Shown one piece after another: positions 23,125 through 35,479 of a stretch of DNA of 64,000 bases. Source of the DNA: Marthasterias glacialis. Lineage: Eukaryota > Echinodermata > Asteroidea > Forcipulatida > Asteriidae. Within the stretch, counting starts at the first letter, position 1. Each line of letters begins with the position of its first letter. A model generated the notes under the pieces. It saw nothing but the letters and a program-made list of their open reading frames with translations, searched no databases and was not told the origin of the DNA. A program made the position numbers and the translations under genes. The stretch covers positions 12,727,938 through 12,791,937 of the forward strand of contig OU452226.1 of NCBI GenBank assembly GCA_911728455.2, given 5' to 3'.

Positions 23125-23743
23125 TAACCAGTAGGCGCTGGATAACAATGTTTCCCCTACCTAAAAAGAAAGACGCCATTGTGTAATTTCGGACCGGCGG
23201 AGCAAAGGTCGCCTGGTCATTTAAGTGAGGAGTGTGCCACACACTTTCCGTCTAATGCTTCTTTCTACCAACACAAAGACAAAAAAGGTCTTGAATATTG
23301 GCATTTTCTGGCAAATGAGAGGTGGTTTTTGTGTATTCCATGTAATCCCTGATTATAGACCTTTGTCCTTTTGTTCCAACATGTCCAAGAAGAGGATTAC
23401 GAGGCATCGGGAGGCTTCCACCATTGTTTATTCATCGTATTTCGGCTCAATGAGGGTAAGTCAGAGTAAGCCGGCAATCGAGCCATGGTTCTGTGTATAG
23501 TGCCACTCCTATGCTGTAGGTAACGGCCGTTGTTTTGCAATTCACAGTGCGAGGATTTGACATTTTCTGGGTCGAGAAAAAATAAATCCCATAAAGATAA
23601 TCTTTGTTCTCTCGGCATTGTCAAGTCAGGGTTTCTGTGCCAGCGGTACCCTCAAAGAAAATAAGATTCCGGCAATTCCGCCGAAAGAATCCCGCAAGGG
23701 GGACAGGACAACAAAAATTACAAATCCTGGCGGCAACTGGTTA
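23125..23743 (+). mobile_element. CAACTGGTTAA-type repeat, full-length copy
   Basis: It runs from TCTAACCAGTAGGCGCTGG to CGGCAACTGGTTAAAC, with all family landmarks. It lies in the intron between exons B and C, just upstream of exon C on the gene strand. Confidence 0.72.
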
Positions 23744-24385
23744 AACAGCAGACACCGGATGATGTGTATACACGTCATTACTTTTTAAGCCAGCAAACAT
23801 GGCAAAGGGGCCCCACTTGAACATGCCATTGTGCAAAATCCGAATACCGGAACAAAGGTCACCCCGACATTCTGTTTTGGAGCATGCACAGAGTATGCAC
23901 TCACAGTGCAACGCTTCGTTTCACCCACACAAAGAGGAGACATGGTGTTGTATATTTTGGAGATTTTCTCCCATTATGCGGGGGTTATTGTGTAATCCCT
24001 GATTCAAGATCTTTGACCTTTTGTTTAAAGAAGAGGATTACGAGACATCGTGAGGCTTCCACCATTGTTTACTCATTATAATTCAGCTCAATGGAGGTAA
24101 GGCAGAGTGAACCGAGTTACCAGCCTTTGTTCCGGATGGAGGAACAATCCTCGGCCGTATGTCACTGCCTTTTTTTTTGCAGTTCATAGTATTGTGTGAA
24201 TTCAACATTTTCTCGATACAAAAAAAAAACAGAAATCCTGGTGCATGAAAGAGAATCTTTGTGCTCTTGGCTTTGTCAAGTTGAGGTTTCATTGTACATG
24301 TACCAGCGGTACTTTCAAAGAAAATGGATTCCAGCGAAACTAATCCCGTCAGGCTGGATGGGAAAAAAAAAGGAAGATTAAGGGT
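23744..24385 (+). mobile_element. CAACTGGTTAA-type repeat, second head-to-tail copy
   Basis: It begins right after the previous copy, includes CACCGGATGATGTGTATACA, GGATTACGAGACATCG and TTGGCTTTGTCAAG, and decays before its 3' end. Both copies together fill most of intron B-C. Confidence 0.68.
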
Positions 24386-24509
24386 GGTGTAGCCTTTTCC
24401 TTTTCTACTACTTGTGGCCCTTCCAGACAAATAGAAAATCCACAAGAACTTGTTAACAACTGCACAAACAGTTTAGGTATTGTGTAGCTCCAAATAAACT
24501 ACTGAACTA

Positions 24510-24655
24510 AGGGCTTTTTCCAAACCTCGGCCCTGGCTCCAGCTCCAGGCTCTGTTTGATGTTGAAGCATTAGCGCAAAATGCACACTGCTTGCTAATTG
24601 ATGACAGATCTGGAGCCAAAGCCCTAGCCCAATCCTACGTTTGGAAAAGGCCCTG
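24510..24655. mobile_element. MITE with AGGGCTTTTTCCAAAC ends
   Basis: The left end AGGGCTTTTTCCAAACCTCG pairs with the right end (complement AGGGCCTTTTCCAAACGTAG). Inner CCTGGCTCCAG and CTGGAGCCA also pair. Confidence 0.7.
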
Positions 24656-24683
24656 AGATGATGTCTGACTTGGTTAACCCAAA

Positions 24684-24797
24684 GGTGTATGCACAGCCGT
24701 TTTCCTACAGTAAACTTATGGCCGTTTTGACCTCATTAAGGGCGCTGTTGTACATATCTCTATGGAACTCATGACGTCAGACACATAGGTCTATTCC
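24684..24797. repeat. Dispersed repeat, copy 2 of 2
   Basis: It matches 6321-6435 with few differences. It lies just outside the 3' end of exon B, in the 1.8 kb intron. Confidence 0.65.
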
Positions 24798-24819
24798 CCT
24801 ATATAGTTTGAACCCCTAC

Positions 24820-25095
24820 CTTCTAGATCAACTTCGGTATCTTGAACTCTGTTTGGACCAAACAAATCATCTATGTCGTCGTCCTCTTCTATCTCTTGAT
24901 TGTCACCATCCTCCTCAAAGTCATTTTCATCATCACTTCCAGGGACACCAGGGAGGCGAGGGGTTGAAGACACGCGCCATTCAGATCTAGCATTTGTCCT
25001 GGAGATGAAAGACAGTCCTGCTGCATTGTCAGAGGATGCCGCTGAAGCCCTTGTTGATTGGACGGTAGGTTGTTCACTGTCTGGATTTTGTTTGG
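24820..25095 (-). CDS. Exon B: acidic linker of the Myb/SANT-like protein
   Basis: This internal exon of 276 bp starts after TTTTTTTTTACTAACAG and ends at CTAGAAG|GTAGGGG. It begins with two bases that complete the codon left by exon A (G+CC, Ala) and ends with one base, so both junctions are phase 1. It covers residues 88-180. The first half is Ser/Thr/Gln-rich, and residues 141-164 form a strongly acidic run (GSDDENDFEEDGDNQEIEED and onward). Such acidic segments are common in transcriptional regulators, but no activation function can be proved here. The upstream intron is about 38 kb and full of repeats. The downstream intron is about 1.76 kb and holds two copies of the CAACTGGTTAA repeat. 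Confidence 0.75.
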
Positions 25096-25436
25096 CTGTT
25101 AGTAAAAAAAAAGAAATTCCAGTGTGAAATTTAATTTGTCATCAATTGACTACGTCAAGTTTCTTGTTTGACATGTTTGATGTTGCTTGATGTTTTATAC
25201 ATGAACATCACACAGTTTGAATAAAGTCATGATTTGTTTAAACCCCAAGAAGCGTACAATATACTGTACATAAATATGTGAATGTACATGTTGTACATAT
25301 AGGTCTCCATACCGGTCTTGGTATCCAGACCCGTATCGAGACCCAGATTATTGAGGTCTTGGCTGTTTCCATGTCTCGATTTTAGAGACTCGGTCTCGGT
25401 CTTGGAGCAAAAGCATATAAAAACAGATCTAGAGAA

Positions 25437-25612
25437 CACTTTGGAGTATGCACGATGAATTAAAGAGAATCTTTGTTCTCTTGGCTTTGTCAAATCAGGG
25501 TTTCTTTGTGCCAGCGGTACATTAAAAGAAAAAGAATTCTGGCAATTCCGACAAAATAATTCCGTCAGGCTGGACGGGAAAAAATGGAAGATTCCCGGCG
25601 GCAACTGGTTAA
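25437..25612 (+). mobile_element. CAACTGGTTAA-type repeat, 3' fragment
   Basis: Only the terminal portion is present, from AAAGAGAATCTTTGTTCTCT to CGGCGGCAACTGGTTAAA. Confidence 0.68.
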
Positions 25613-25629
25613 ATAAGGAGGGTTAATAC

Positions 25630-28005
25630 AGGATTGGGGCGTATCTCAATAATTGCATTTTACATTGTCACGAAGAGTCACACATCCCCAAAGATGCATG
25701 TAATACATTGCAACAGTAGTGCGTAGATGTTGGTCAAATGGTTATTGCATTTTCATGAACAGTCACATATGTCAGTGTGGGCGTGATCAGGCGACATGTG
25801 CTTCCCTTTCCTACTTTAAAAACATGTTATTCAGATGGGTGTACATAAGTGGGTCATCTCACTTTTGTGGTTTTCACGAAGAGACACGTATCTTTGACTA
25901 ATTACTCTGGCAATTGACCAATATTTTAAAAGAACTAAGTTTGTCAATGGAGAGGTTAAACTTTACAGAATCATTCGAGGGGTCTTAAACTGCAAACCAT
26001 GGCTTAAGTAGGCCTACTGCAGATTTTGTCAGTTTTAAGCTAAGTACAATGTAAAATGTACAATTGCAATCAAGCCTTTTTGACATATGAGGCTCTTCAT
26101 GAAAAGGGTGACGGATTATTACCCACAGCACAGGAAAGTTGAACCTCATTAAAAAAACAAACTGCCAACTAAATCACTACAAATTCACAACTTTTTATGA
26201 TTACAATATGCTTCCTGAAAATACATTTCAGATGGTCATGTACAGTACATTGTACAAGAACCCTTACACACGCATGTTATCATTGCAGCTGGACTGTTCA
26301 GAATTTTTTGCAGCTTGCCATGCAAGCTGTATGGTGACAGCGCCCTCTCATGGTTTGTATAACACAGTCTTCGGGTCATAAAACATCCCAGCCTGTTAAA
26401 AAGATGGGGTGGAGAAGAAGGAGATTGCATTGTCTAATGGAAGATATAGCCTGGATGAAAGTCCGCTCTCTAGGACTATACATGTACATTTTGTTTATAA
26501 GTCCAGAAAGCTTACTACATTTCTACCTTAACTTTGGTACATGTAACCATGATGTAACTGTCACCGATATATTTCTATTTATTAGTGTACAGCTCTCTTA
26601 GAGAATTGGACTGAATTCACTCTTCCAAAACACATCATTCCCTTTGCTTATCTAGAAACATCACAACATAAATTGCATTACAAGATGACCCATTGGATCA
26701 GTCACTGACATGACTGATGCTATAATAAATAGAGGACAGTCACCCTAGCTAAAGAGATCTGTGATCTACATAGAATCCCCCCCTTCCCCTCCATCGAGCA
26801 TGGGGACCCTCAAGCCACCGAGCCCAAAAAGACCTGGCATACCACTTCTAGGTAAGTGTGCGACAGCAGATCTTGATGAGGAGGGTCGTGATCGATCAAA
26901 GCCATGTGAATAGAACATCTTCACTTTGGCTGAAGTCCTTGACATAGACCACCGACAAGGGCCCTTAAACAGGACAAGAGCATCTTAGCGTCAAGAGCGA
27001 TAACTGCGGGCCTGGGTCACTCCTTTATGCTTCAACCGGAACATGGAAATTGGATTTGCAATACGTGTTTATCTTCAGAAAACCTACTCTCTGTCTCTCA
27101 CCATCTCTTCAACAATTCCAATAAAGTGGAATTCTGTCCATTATTCTACACTGCACTCAACTTTCCCTAGGTAATTCAAGAAAGAGCACTGATGTTAAAA
27201 CAATGTGATGAAGCCAGCATGTGCCATCTGATAGCAGCTCAGTCTAAAAGCATCAAGTCCCCAGCCCTGGTAATTTACCTGCGTAACAGAATCTGCATAC
27301 AAGCACGTACCTTCCTCAAATCCTCTTTAGTATTTTTACTCTAGTAACAAGCCCCAAGGTGGAACAATCAAAACCAGAAAACAATACATACATTTCAGAG
27401 AAAAGGAATATGTAAGTGTCACCTGTGCATGAGGCCGCCGGTTGTGGACTGGATAGAGGTGCAATTATCTAATAAAGCTAATGGAATCATTGGATTAGAG
27501 TGACCGGCTTGTAGGTCATGTCACTCGTGTGTGAGTTGCCGCCGGAGATATGCGTTGGAAGCTGCTTCCGAAGAAAAATGTCAAAATTCAAAAGGTGGCT
27601 TTTCTTCTTCAGTAATTGAATTTGTATGCAGTGTATACATCTAATGCTGCTAAGAGTACAAACATGCTGTATGGAAAATTCAGTTCTGCAGCCTCAACGC
27701 AATTATGTACGCATGTATAAATGATTTCCAGTTAACGTTTTGCTTAGATACATGTACGTATATTTGTAGACAAACATGTACATGTACTATGACATGTACA
27801 GTGTATATGTACTTATTAAGTAACCATTTTATTCATTTTCATGTATCATTATTCATTTTAAATTCGTTTTCAATCCGTGTTGAGCGGAGAGTAGCCATCT
27901 GCAGTAATGCAGTATGGGAGTTTTCGGCTTGGATCCGTGTAGGACCCTGGCAGTGTGAAACAATTGCACAATACACGGGTCGAAAGTTACATTGCATAAC
28001 CCACA
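25630..28005. other. No gene seen
   Basis: An imperfect motif (CACGAAGAGTCACACATC and variants) recurs near 25668, 25752 and 25870. Otherwise the DNA appears unique, with only short open frames. Confidence 0.4.
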
Positions 28006-28443
28006 AATCATGCACAAATTTAAATCCGCTTTTTAACTTTAACATGTGCACTTAACATGTAAATTTGATATTGAAAATTAGCTGTGATACACACCAAACG
28101 TTCCCATTCCTTCAAGTATCTATACTGACAATTCTTTCAGAAATTCATTTGTTTCTTTACACTATACAGTTAAGGGCTTGAAATTAAAACAGGACCACAG
28201 TCCCGAGGCGTTTTTAGCTTTGGGCCAGTAAACTTTTGACCGTACGAGTCCGGCAGTCTTGTATTTTTGAATAATAATAACTCACCTCATCTTTAATTCA
28301 AAAAAGATGTTCAAATGTTGACTTTGATTCTGATAAATATCTTTCCAATCCGCTGGGTATGAAAGTACTACCCATAAGGCAAATGAGATAAATCTTCTCT
28401 TGGTGCTTGTTCAAATTATAAAAACAGTTTAACTGTGACACTG
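28006..28443 (+). repeat. 438 bp direct duplication, left copy
   Basis: It matches 30856-31284 in the same orientation at high identity by eye, from AATCATGCACAAATTT to AACTGTGACACTGT. Differences are small indels, for example the GTCCCGAGGC segment near 28200. Confidence 0.8.
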
Positions 28444-28772
28444 TGTACGCATGTATTTCTAGAGATTCATTTGTTTCTCCACATTATACAGTAAAAACAT
28501 TGTATAACCCACAAGCTGATTTCGCTCAGAGCTAGTGTGAAAGCAGAGCGGATTTGAACCCTGTTGAGTTTTACCGAGTCCACACGGAGTTGACCCGTGT
28601 AGATTTCGACACGGAGTGGCTGTTGATAGTGTGAAAAGGCCTCACTAGTGGCTTGCTAGAGGCTAACATTCAGTTCAGGACTTTTCACTACATTCATGTA
28701 CATTCCCATACATTGTAAACATCCATTGATGAGTAGCTTGTGTTAAAATCAGTTCTTTTGTGTCTTGTAGCG

Positions 28773-29102
28773 ACCAAAGATTATACATGTAGAGCACTGA
28801 AGGCACAAGATGGGGAACTGGAGCTGTATCTACATGTATTGTTGGAACGTGAAATCTGCACGGGTGCCATTTGACCACGCATACCATTGGTACCATTATG
28901 ATAGCGATGGTCATAGTCAGCACTGATCTGCACTGATCTATTGTTACATGTACAGTATATCAAAAGAGTTACTTGCTGAAATGGCGTCCAGTGGGATTTC
29001 ACATTTCAAACCGAGTTTCACATCGTGAGCCTTCGGCTGAAGGCTCAAGATGGAAAAGTCAGGTTGAAAAGTGGAATCCCACTGGACGCCATTTCAGCAA
29101 GT
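28773..29102. mobile_element. Fold-back element with a near-perfect 32 bp palindrome
   Basis: Arms 28971-29002 and 29071-29102 pair at 31 of 32 positions (ACTTGCTGAAATGGCGTCCA at the left). Between them GAGCCTTCGGCTGAAGGCTC (29027-29046) folds again. The left part, with CCAAAGATTATAC and CACAAGATGGGGAACT, is related to the element at 44521-44776. Confidence 0.65.
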
Positions 29103-29797
29103 ATTGATGGGGGCACTTACACTAAATAGAGAGAAATCCATGCACCGAGCCTCATTAATAAAATGTAAACCCACAACTTTTTTCTGTAAATCAAAGATTT
29201 AAAGGTTCTTGCTTTTATGGATTGTTGAAAAATGGTCCAACATTGTGCCTTCGGAGGTGTTGACTTTCAACCCGGAGCATTTTGGGTACAATGGCCCTCT
29301 AAAGATGGCCCTATTTTGCTAAAAAGTGTAGGGTCATTTTTCCAAGATGGAGTCTGGCCAGTTTACTTGTTCAGGGGTGTTTCTATTTTGGATCCGCCTA
29401 TCAAAAATTCGTAACGGCTGACCTACTAAAAAATTGACCAAAAAAATGAAGTTCAGTTGTCAGGAAAATATATTTGATTTGTTGTCTAGAGGCTGAGAGA
29501 CTTTTAAGTTTTTTTTTGAGTATTTTTGAATATTTAGCATTTAGCATTGGTTGCTATGGGAGCCTATTTACATTGTAGTGTGGTGCACCCCATAACACCA
29601 CTTATTATCAAAAGCGCCCTCTACTGTCACTGCCAGAACTATAACTTGTGCATATGTGTACAGTCAATACAAGTTTGCAATGGCGTACCAGAAAATAACT
29701 CTGAAGGAATGACAAAATAATCTCTGCATTCTGTGGGTGTGGGGAGTGGGCTTGGGGACGGGGAATAGATTTTTGGGGTGTAAGGGAGTTCTCTCTT

Positions 29798-29968
29798 CAG
29801 TGTACTCTCTGAACAGTGGTCTGCTGGCCAAATGCTAGTTTAAAACACATGAGGAACAGTCAAAATAGCCTCTCTGTTTAATATGACATATGGACAAAAG
29901 TGAAAAAGCTGACAGATTAGTGAAATGACAAGCTAACTGGTCACTAAAAAAGTTAAGGGCAAACTCTG
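29798..29968 (+). mobile_element. CAGTGGTCYGCTGGCC repeat, copy 1
   Basis: It shares AACAGTGGTCTGCTGGCCAA, GAAATGACAAGCTAACTGG and AGTTAAGGGCAAAC with the copies at 41024, 47671 (reversed) and 52689. Confidence 0.68.
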
Positions 29969-29969
29969 T

Positions 29970-30855
29970 CAATGCACTAAATGCTCCTTTTAGGTAACAT
30001 TTTTCCCTTCCCTTTTTATTTTTTGCTCTATGAAAAATGAAATGAACTAAATTTTAAAATGATTGGAAGGAAAAACAGGAAAGGAAGTTTACATGTACAT
30101 GACAAAGGCGTTGAATACATGTACCAGTGAATACAAACGGAATACCAGTGAATACAAACAGAAGTCTTCGCAAAAATTATATGTTACCTCTCCTCTTGGG
30201 TGCAGCATTGCATCCAGTTGCAAATTTAACTGGTAATTTGAAACTACTACACTATCACACAAATTCAAGAGCATACTTGTATAGTACATAAACCCATATT
30301 CATTTTCCAATGTGCATGACCAGAAATGATTGGCGTGCAAAGGATGCTGGGTGAAATCTAAGTCCTACAACATCAGCAACCATCATGGCATGCTAATTTT
30401 GAAGCAATGCGGTACACAACATGTAAAACCTGGCATATGTAAATTACAGCATGGCGTCCATCTTGACAACTTGGTATCCCAAGATGCATTGTGGTATGTA
30501 TTTAAGATGGCACTTGTGCATGGGCTATTGGCTTTTCAAAGAATACTAAATTAAAACTATGCACAGTCACACTAAACTGCTCCCTGAGTATCAAAATGGC
30601 TGTCACTTTTACAAGAAATTAACTAACCTCGTACAGTTACATAGCACATTGTATACATTTAAATGATTTTTGATTAAAATCCTTGCCTTGAAGGCAATTT
30701 ATTTTTTAAATTTTGCATAAATGTAGATGCACAGCATGCTTTCTAGTACCAGTGCATTTAGTCAGCCATCAGTTTCTCACATACAGTTATAAGAGCACCT
30801 TAAGCAAAGGAATTTTCCTGGCACGTCGAGAGTGATTGGAACATGTACTTGAGCA
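29970..30855. other. No gene or recognised repeat
   Basis: Only short open frames are present. No family found elsewhere in the window matches this stretch. Confidence 0.4.
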
Positions 30856-31284
30856 AATCATGCACAAATTTGAATCCGCTTTTTAACTTTAACATGTGCA
30901 CTTAACATGTAAATTTGATAATGAAAATTAGCTGTGATACACAGCAAATGTTCCCATTCCTTCAAGTATCTACACTGATAATTCTTTCAGAGATTCATTT
31001 GTTTCTCTACACTATACAGTTAAGGGCTTGAAATTAAAACAGGACCACAGGCCTTTTTAGCTTTGGGCCAGTAAACTTTTGACCGTACGAGTCCGGCAGT
31101 CTTGTATTTTTGAATAATAATAACTCACCTCATCTTTAATTAAAAACAGATGTTCAAATGTTGACTTTGATTCTGATGAATATCTTTCCAATCCGTTGGG
31201 TATGAAAGTACTTCCCATAAGACAAATGAGATAAATCTTCTCTTGGTGCTTGTTCAAATAAAAACAGTTTAATTGTGACACTGT
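30856..31284 (+). repeat. 429 bp direct duplication, right copy
   Basis: This is the partner of 28006-28443. An element with target duplications follows at 31303. After it, AAGGGCTCCAAATTAACACA resembles an inner part of the repeat again, so the unit may once have been tandem. Confidence 0.8.
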
Positions 31285-31302
31285 TTCCCTACAGTACACT
31301 AT

Positions 31303-31480
31303 CAGGCCTCGATCTTAAGAAAAACAGGGGCAGGCCTTTGCTGGCCAAATCAGAGAAATTGTACAAGGGCATACTGGCCAAGTTGGTAGTGACAGTGCAA
31401 TTTTTCTGGAGGGCATGCTGGCCAACTCGACAGGGCATGAGGCCAACGGCCTCGGTGGCCTCGGTTAAGATCAAGGCCTG
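31303..31480. mobile_element. 178 bp element with CAGGCCT inverted ends and target duplication
   Basis: The left end is CAGGCCTCGATCTTAAG and the right end is the complement of CAGGCCTTGATCTTAACC. CACTAT flanks both sides (31297-31302 and 31481-31486). The ends resemble hAT-type non-autonomous elements. That family assignment is inference. Confidence 0.8.
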
Positions 31481-31499
31481 CACTATACAGCTATACAGC

Positions 31500-32617
31500 A
31501 AAAAAAGGGCTCCAAATTAACACAGGACCACAAGAACAGGGACTTTGCAGCCATTGCTGTCATCTATGGAGCACAAAAGTGTACCCTCAGCATGCCTCGG
31601 CCGTGCAGAAATTCGTTCGGCCACCATTGCTGTGAACAGGTGAATGCATGTGGTGCTCAGCCTGTAAAGCGAGTAATAATGACTGTAAGCAAAGAATTCC
31701 TCAGCAAACAGAATCGTGAAGCTTTGCTAACTCACAAATTCAGTCAAATATCAAGTTAATATTGAGTCTAAATAACTGTTGGATAAGTGCTAGAGTGGGT
31801 CCTTAATGTACATGTAGATGTAGATGTCTGGATAAAACAAGCAACACGGAGCTGACTTCAATCATCTATCTCAACATTTACCCACAGTTCCAGGCTTCCT
31901 GTTTCTACATGTATTACACAAACGGATCAAGAGATTTTCAACACAAACATAACAAGAAAATACTCAATTCCCTATGCATGTATATTGACTCAACCTATGA
32001 TTATGAATACGTTATGTCAGCTACTGATATCAACAAGTTAGACTTCGATAACTACACATTCAAATTTTCTTTCAAAAAGCACGATGAAAGCTTTTAAAGC
32101 CATGTTTTTCCGATTCACCCTGGAGCTAAACTATTACAGAGATGGGTAGAATCACTTAAGTTCATAACATCTCCTTCAGAATACAGGAAAAATGCGTCCG
32201 TAGGGTCAGTTCAATGAAGGAAGTGCCAAATGCCTAAGGGGGAATTCATTTTCCCCTTATTTTCAATTTGTGTCTTTTCCGTTGTGTTGCGTACTTTCAA
32301 CACAAACAAGGAATCAAATCCAACATCGTACTTATCACCAAACAATGCATAGAAATGTGTATTGCAATAAACGAATAGGCTTGATATGTACAGATTTTAG
32401 CTTTTACAACATTCGTCTTATTTCCATTTTTAAGAATATAATTATCTCTTTCTCAAACTTGAACGGAAAGTTACATGTAGTTACCATTGTGTTGAAAATG
32501 CTGAGAAAAGTACTTCTAGAAATATTTTTACTGTACATGTATTTGATCAGCTGTAGTTGACATGTACATTATGTGTGGTTGTACATGTACATGAACTCTT
32601 TTTTGTATGTACATCAT
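31500..32617. other. No gene or recognised repeat
   Basis: AT-rich DNA with a few GTACATGT runs near 32560-32590. Confidence 0.4.
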
Positions 32618-32935
32618 GTGGCTTGTTGTGACCGAGCGGCTTAGTGCATCGGACCCAAGTTCTGGTGGCTAAGTCATCAGGATGTGAGTTCGAATCCTGG
32701 TCATGACACTTGCGTCCTTGAACAAGACACTTTTAAGTGTTAAAACTATAATTGCTTCAAATAGGGGAAGAGGCAGTTAGGTTTGTCTTGCAACGGATTC
32801 ATTTACCCCTCCCTGTTCTTAGCTGTGCTGTGAACAGACTTGCATTTATATCTCGCAGGTTTCTATCCCTTAAAAAGTAGCCCACACCTCGAGTGGCCTT
32901 TTGGGCCTTGTGATGGGTGAATTGCATAAAAAAAT
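32618..32935 (+). mobile_element. tRNA-derived SINE, type A, diverged
   Basis: The A box TTGTGACCGAGCGGCTTAG and B box GTGAGTTCGAATCCTGG are present, followed by CATGACACTTGCGTCCTTGA. The tail after 32760 is unlike the other copies. Confidence 0.68.
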
Positions 32936-33042
32936 AGATGTACACCAAACGTAGGCCTAATATGTATGTAAGTAGACCTACATGGATGTGTATGTATTCG
33001 GTTTGTGGTCAACACCATACAAATATATTCTGATATTATAAG

Positions 33043-33176
33043 TTATCACACAAGTGTGAATGGAATATGGAAAAGTATAGCGCTTCTGTGTCCCATATCC
33101 CACGAGGGCGCAAACTGGGTGGGATATGGGACGCAGATGCGCTATCTTTCCGGATTCCACAAGCGCGTGTGTGATA
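33043..33176. mobile_element. 134 bp fold-back MITE
   Basis: The two halves pair along nearly their whole length: TTATCACACAAGTGTGAATG with the complement of the right end, and GTCCCATATCCCAC with GTGGGATATGGGAC in the middle. The loop is about 14 bp. Confidence 0.78.
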
Positions 33177-33802
33177 ACAAATTTATCTTCCGGCCAAATG
33201 GAAGAAATACAATTTTAAGCATTACTTCATAACGAGCAACACGTTCAACACGCAAAGTTTAGAAAGTTTTTTGCAGTGTCCGTATATGGAGCGTGACACA
33301 TGATACTCAAAATATGCAGAGTGCAATATAGACTACTGGGAGTATGATATGGTTTACAATTATCACACTCCTGAGAGCAATCCAATTGGAAGATTTTACG
33401 CATACTGGAAGATAAATATGTAGATTGTTCTTGTGAGAACCTGTCAACTGACTATTTATTCTAGTAGTAGTCCCAGCCATTTTCCTACCTTCCCAGGCAG
33501 TACTTAATAAACAGGCCAGTTCTTTTCAGAACTACTGTACAGGCAAGTAGTCCCCCCGAATTCCGAAATCTACTTCGCTGTAGTAGAACAAATAGCAGGA
33601 AAAGCTATCACAAGAACAATATACACAGAAAATAGATGTATATGGTATTACCGCAAAACAAACATGCAACGGCTCAAAATCCATACATATAAACAGACCT
33701 AAAAAGACCAGTCCACCTTGGTCAAAACTGTTTTCCCTGCAGGTTTTGGTCTCTTTGTTTGTCACACTCTCATTCTTGTTTTGGTCTTGCCCTGGGATAA
33801 TA

Positions 33803-34194
33803 ACAATAATAGTGTACATTTATAATGCGCCATGTCTCCTGGCGCCGAATTATCAAATCTGGTGGAGATTATTACAAATGATTTTATGAGACGAAGCAAC
33901 CATAATACAACGAAAGGGATACAAGGTGAGGTGGCGCATATTGCTGCCAGACCATGCCAGGAACACCGGGGTAAACCCCTTCTCTTTCCGATAAGTGCAC
34001 TGGGTTCTTTTACGTGCATTACACAACACTCAGGACCAACGGCTTTACGTCCCATCCGAAGGACGGAGCAATAATGGTTAAGTGTCTTGCTTAAGGACAC
34101 AAGTGTCACGACCGGGAGTCGAACCCACACTCTGCTGATCAGAAACACCAGAGCTTGAGTCCGGTGCTCTTAACTGCTCGGCCATGACACGCCA
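33803..34194 (-). mobile_element. tRNA-derived SINE, type C, near full length
   Basis: On the minus strand it starts GGCGTGTCATGGCCGAGCAG, has B box GTGGGTTCGACTCCCGG, then CACTTGTGTCCTTAAGCAAG, GGATGGGACGTAAAGCCG, CACGTAAAAGAACCCAG and GGGGTTTACCCCGGTG. It ends near GGCGCATTATAAATG. Confidence 0.8.
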
Positions 34195-34881
34195 CAGTTA
34201 AATTCTAAAAAAAGTTATTGTATAGTGTATAGGGGGCTGGTACAGTCATGGATTTGGGAAAAGCACACTATTTATTTATTATTGACATAATCAAAGCACG
34301 CACAACCACACAAAGAGAATGTGAAACATGAACATGCACATACAGTAGCAGCAACAAAAGTATCTGTAAAACATTTCAATAGAAAAGGGGTCCACGCTGT
34401 TCTGGAAGAGAACAACATCTTGATGTTTGTGCAAAAGATTGTCTTAAAAAGACATCACGGCCCTGTTTGGGTAAAAGATTTTGTCTTCACAGCAAAACCC
34501 CTGGGATCAACTAATATGCAGTATACACTTTGAAGATGGTGAAGAAACAAGTTATGAAGACTCTGCGAATGAGTGATGTTATTAGAGCTACTCCATTACT
34601 CAGAATAATTACATTAATTTCTCATAAAATCTCAACTCTAATACTAACTGAAGTGTCAGAACAGTTCTATTCCAATGTTTTGGTCAATTAGACTTTATTT
34701 TTAACCCGTCAACAGAAATTTTCACAAATATTTGTCAGGGGTTGACACAAAAATCAAAGTGAAAATCATTATGATGAACAATGTTGGATTTAGTTGAGTT
34801 TGTCAGATCAGTATCTGTGGGGAAAAAAAATGTCTAAACACTAAACCAAGTGTCAGGGTTCTTGAAATTTTTCCATGCCTC

Positions 34882-35478
34882 TAGATGAGATGAATTTCTC
34901 GGAGCTGTCGGAATCTTTTTTGTTGTTGAGTTATCATTGGCACAAAAAAACCCTGACCAAACAAAGACAAGAGAACAAAGGTTCTTACTGAAGCACCGTG
35001 ATTTATTGTCTTTTGTCCAAGAAAATATTAGGTTTATTTAGCATGGATCGCAAACCCTCGGCCGTGAGCCACGGCCGACAATTGGTCCCATGACAAGAAC
35101 CAAGGCTGGCATCTCGGTTCACTGTGACTTACCTCCATGTAACAGAAATACAATGAATAAACAATGGTGAAAGCCTCTCGATGTCTCGTAATCCACTTCT
35201 TATAATAAAAAGACAAAGGTCTGGAATAGGGGAATACACAATAACCCACACATAAAGGGAGAATTTTAGCAAGAATTCCAGTACCATCTTTCTTCTATGT
35301 GTAGGTGAAAAGAAGAGTTGCACGGTGAGTGCATACACTTTGTGCACGCTCCATAATGCGACCATCATTCCAGTATTCTGATTTCACATAAAAAGACAAG
35401 TTTCTTGTCATCCATTTTCTGGCAGGGAAAATATTGGCCTGTATACAGTATACACGTCATCCGCCGTCAACTGGTTAA
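34882..35478 (-). mobile_element. CAACTGGTTAA-type repeat, near full length
   Basis: On the minus strand it runs from CTTAACCAGTTGACGGCGG through GGATTACGAGACATCGAG and TTTGGTCAGGGTTT to its decayed 3' end. Confidence 0.7.
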
Positions 35479-35479
35479 G

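Noticed and set aside
24083..24445. 120-codon minus-strand open frame
   Set aside because: It lies in a CAACTGGTTAA-type repeat, and related copies do not keep the frame.
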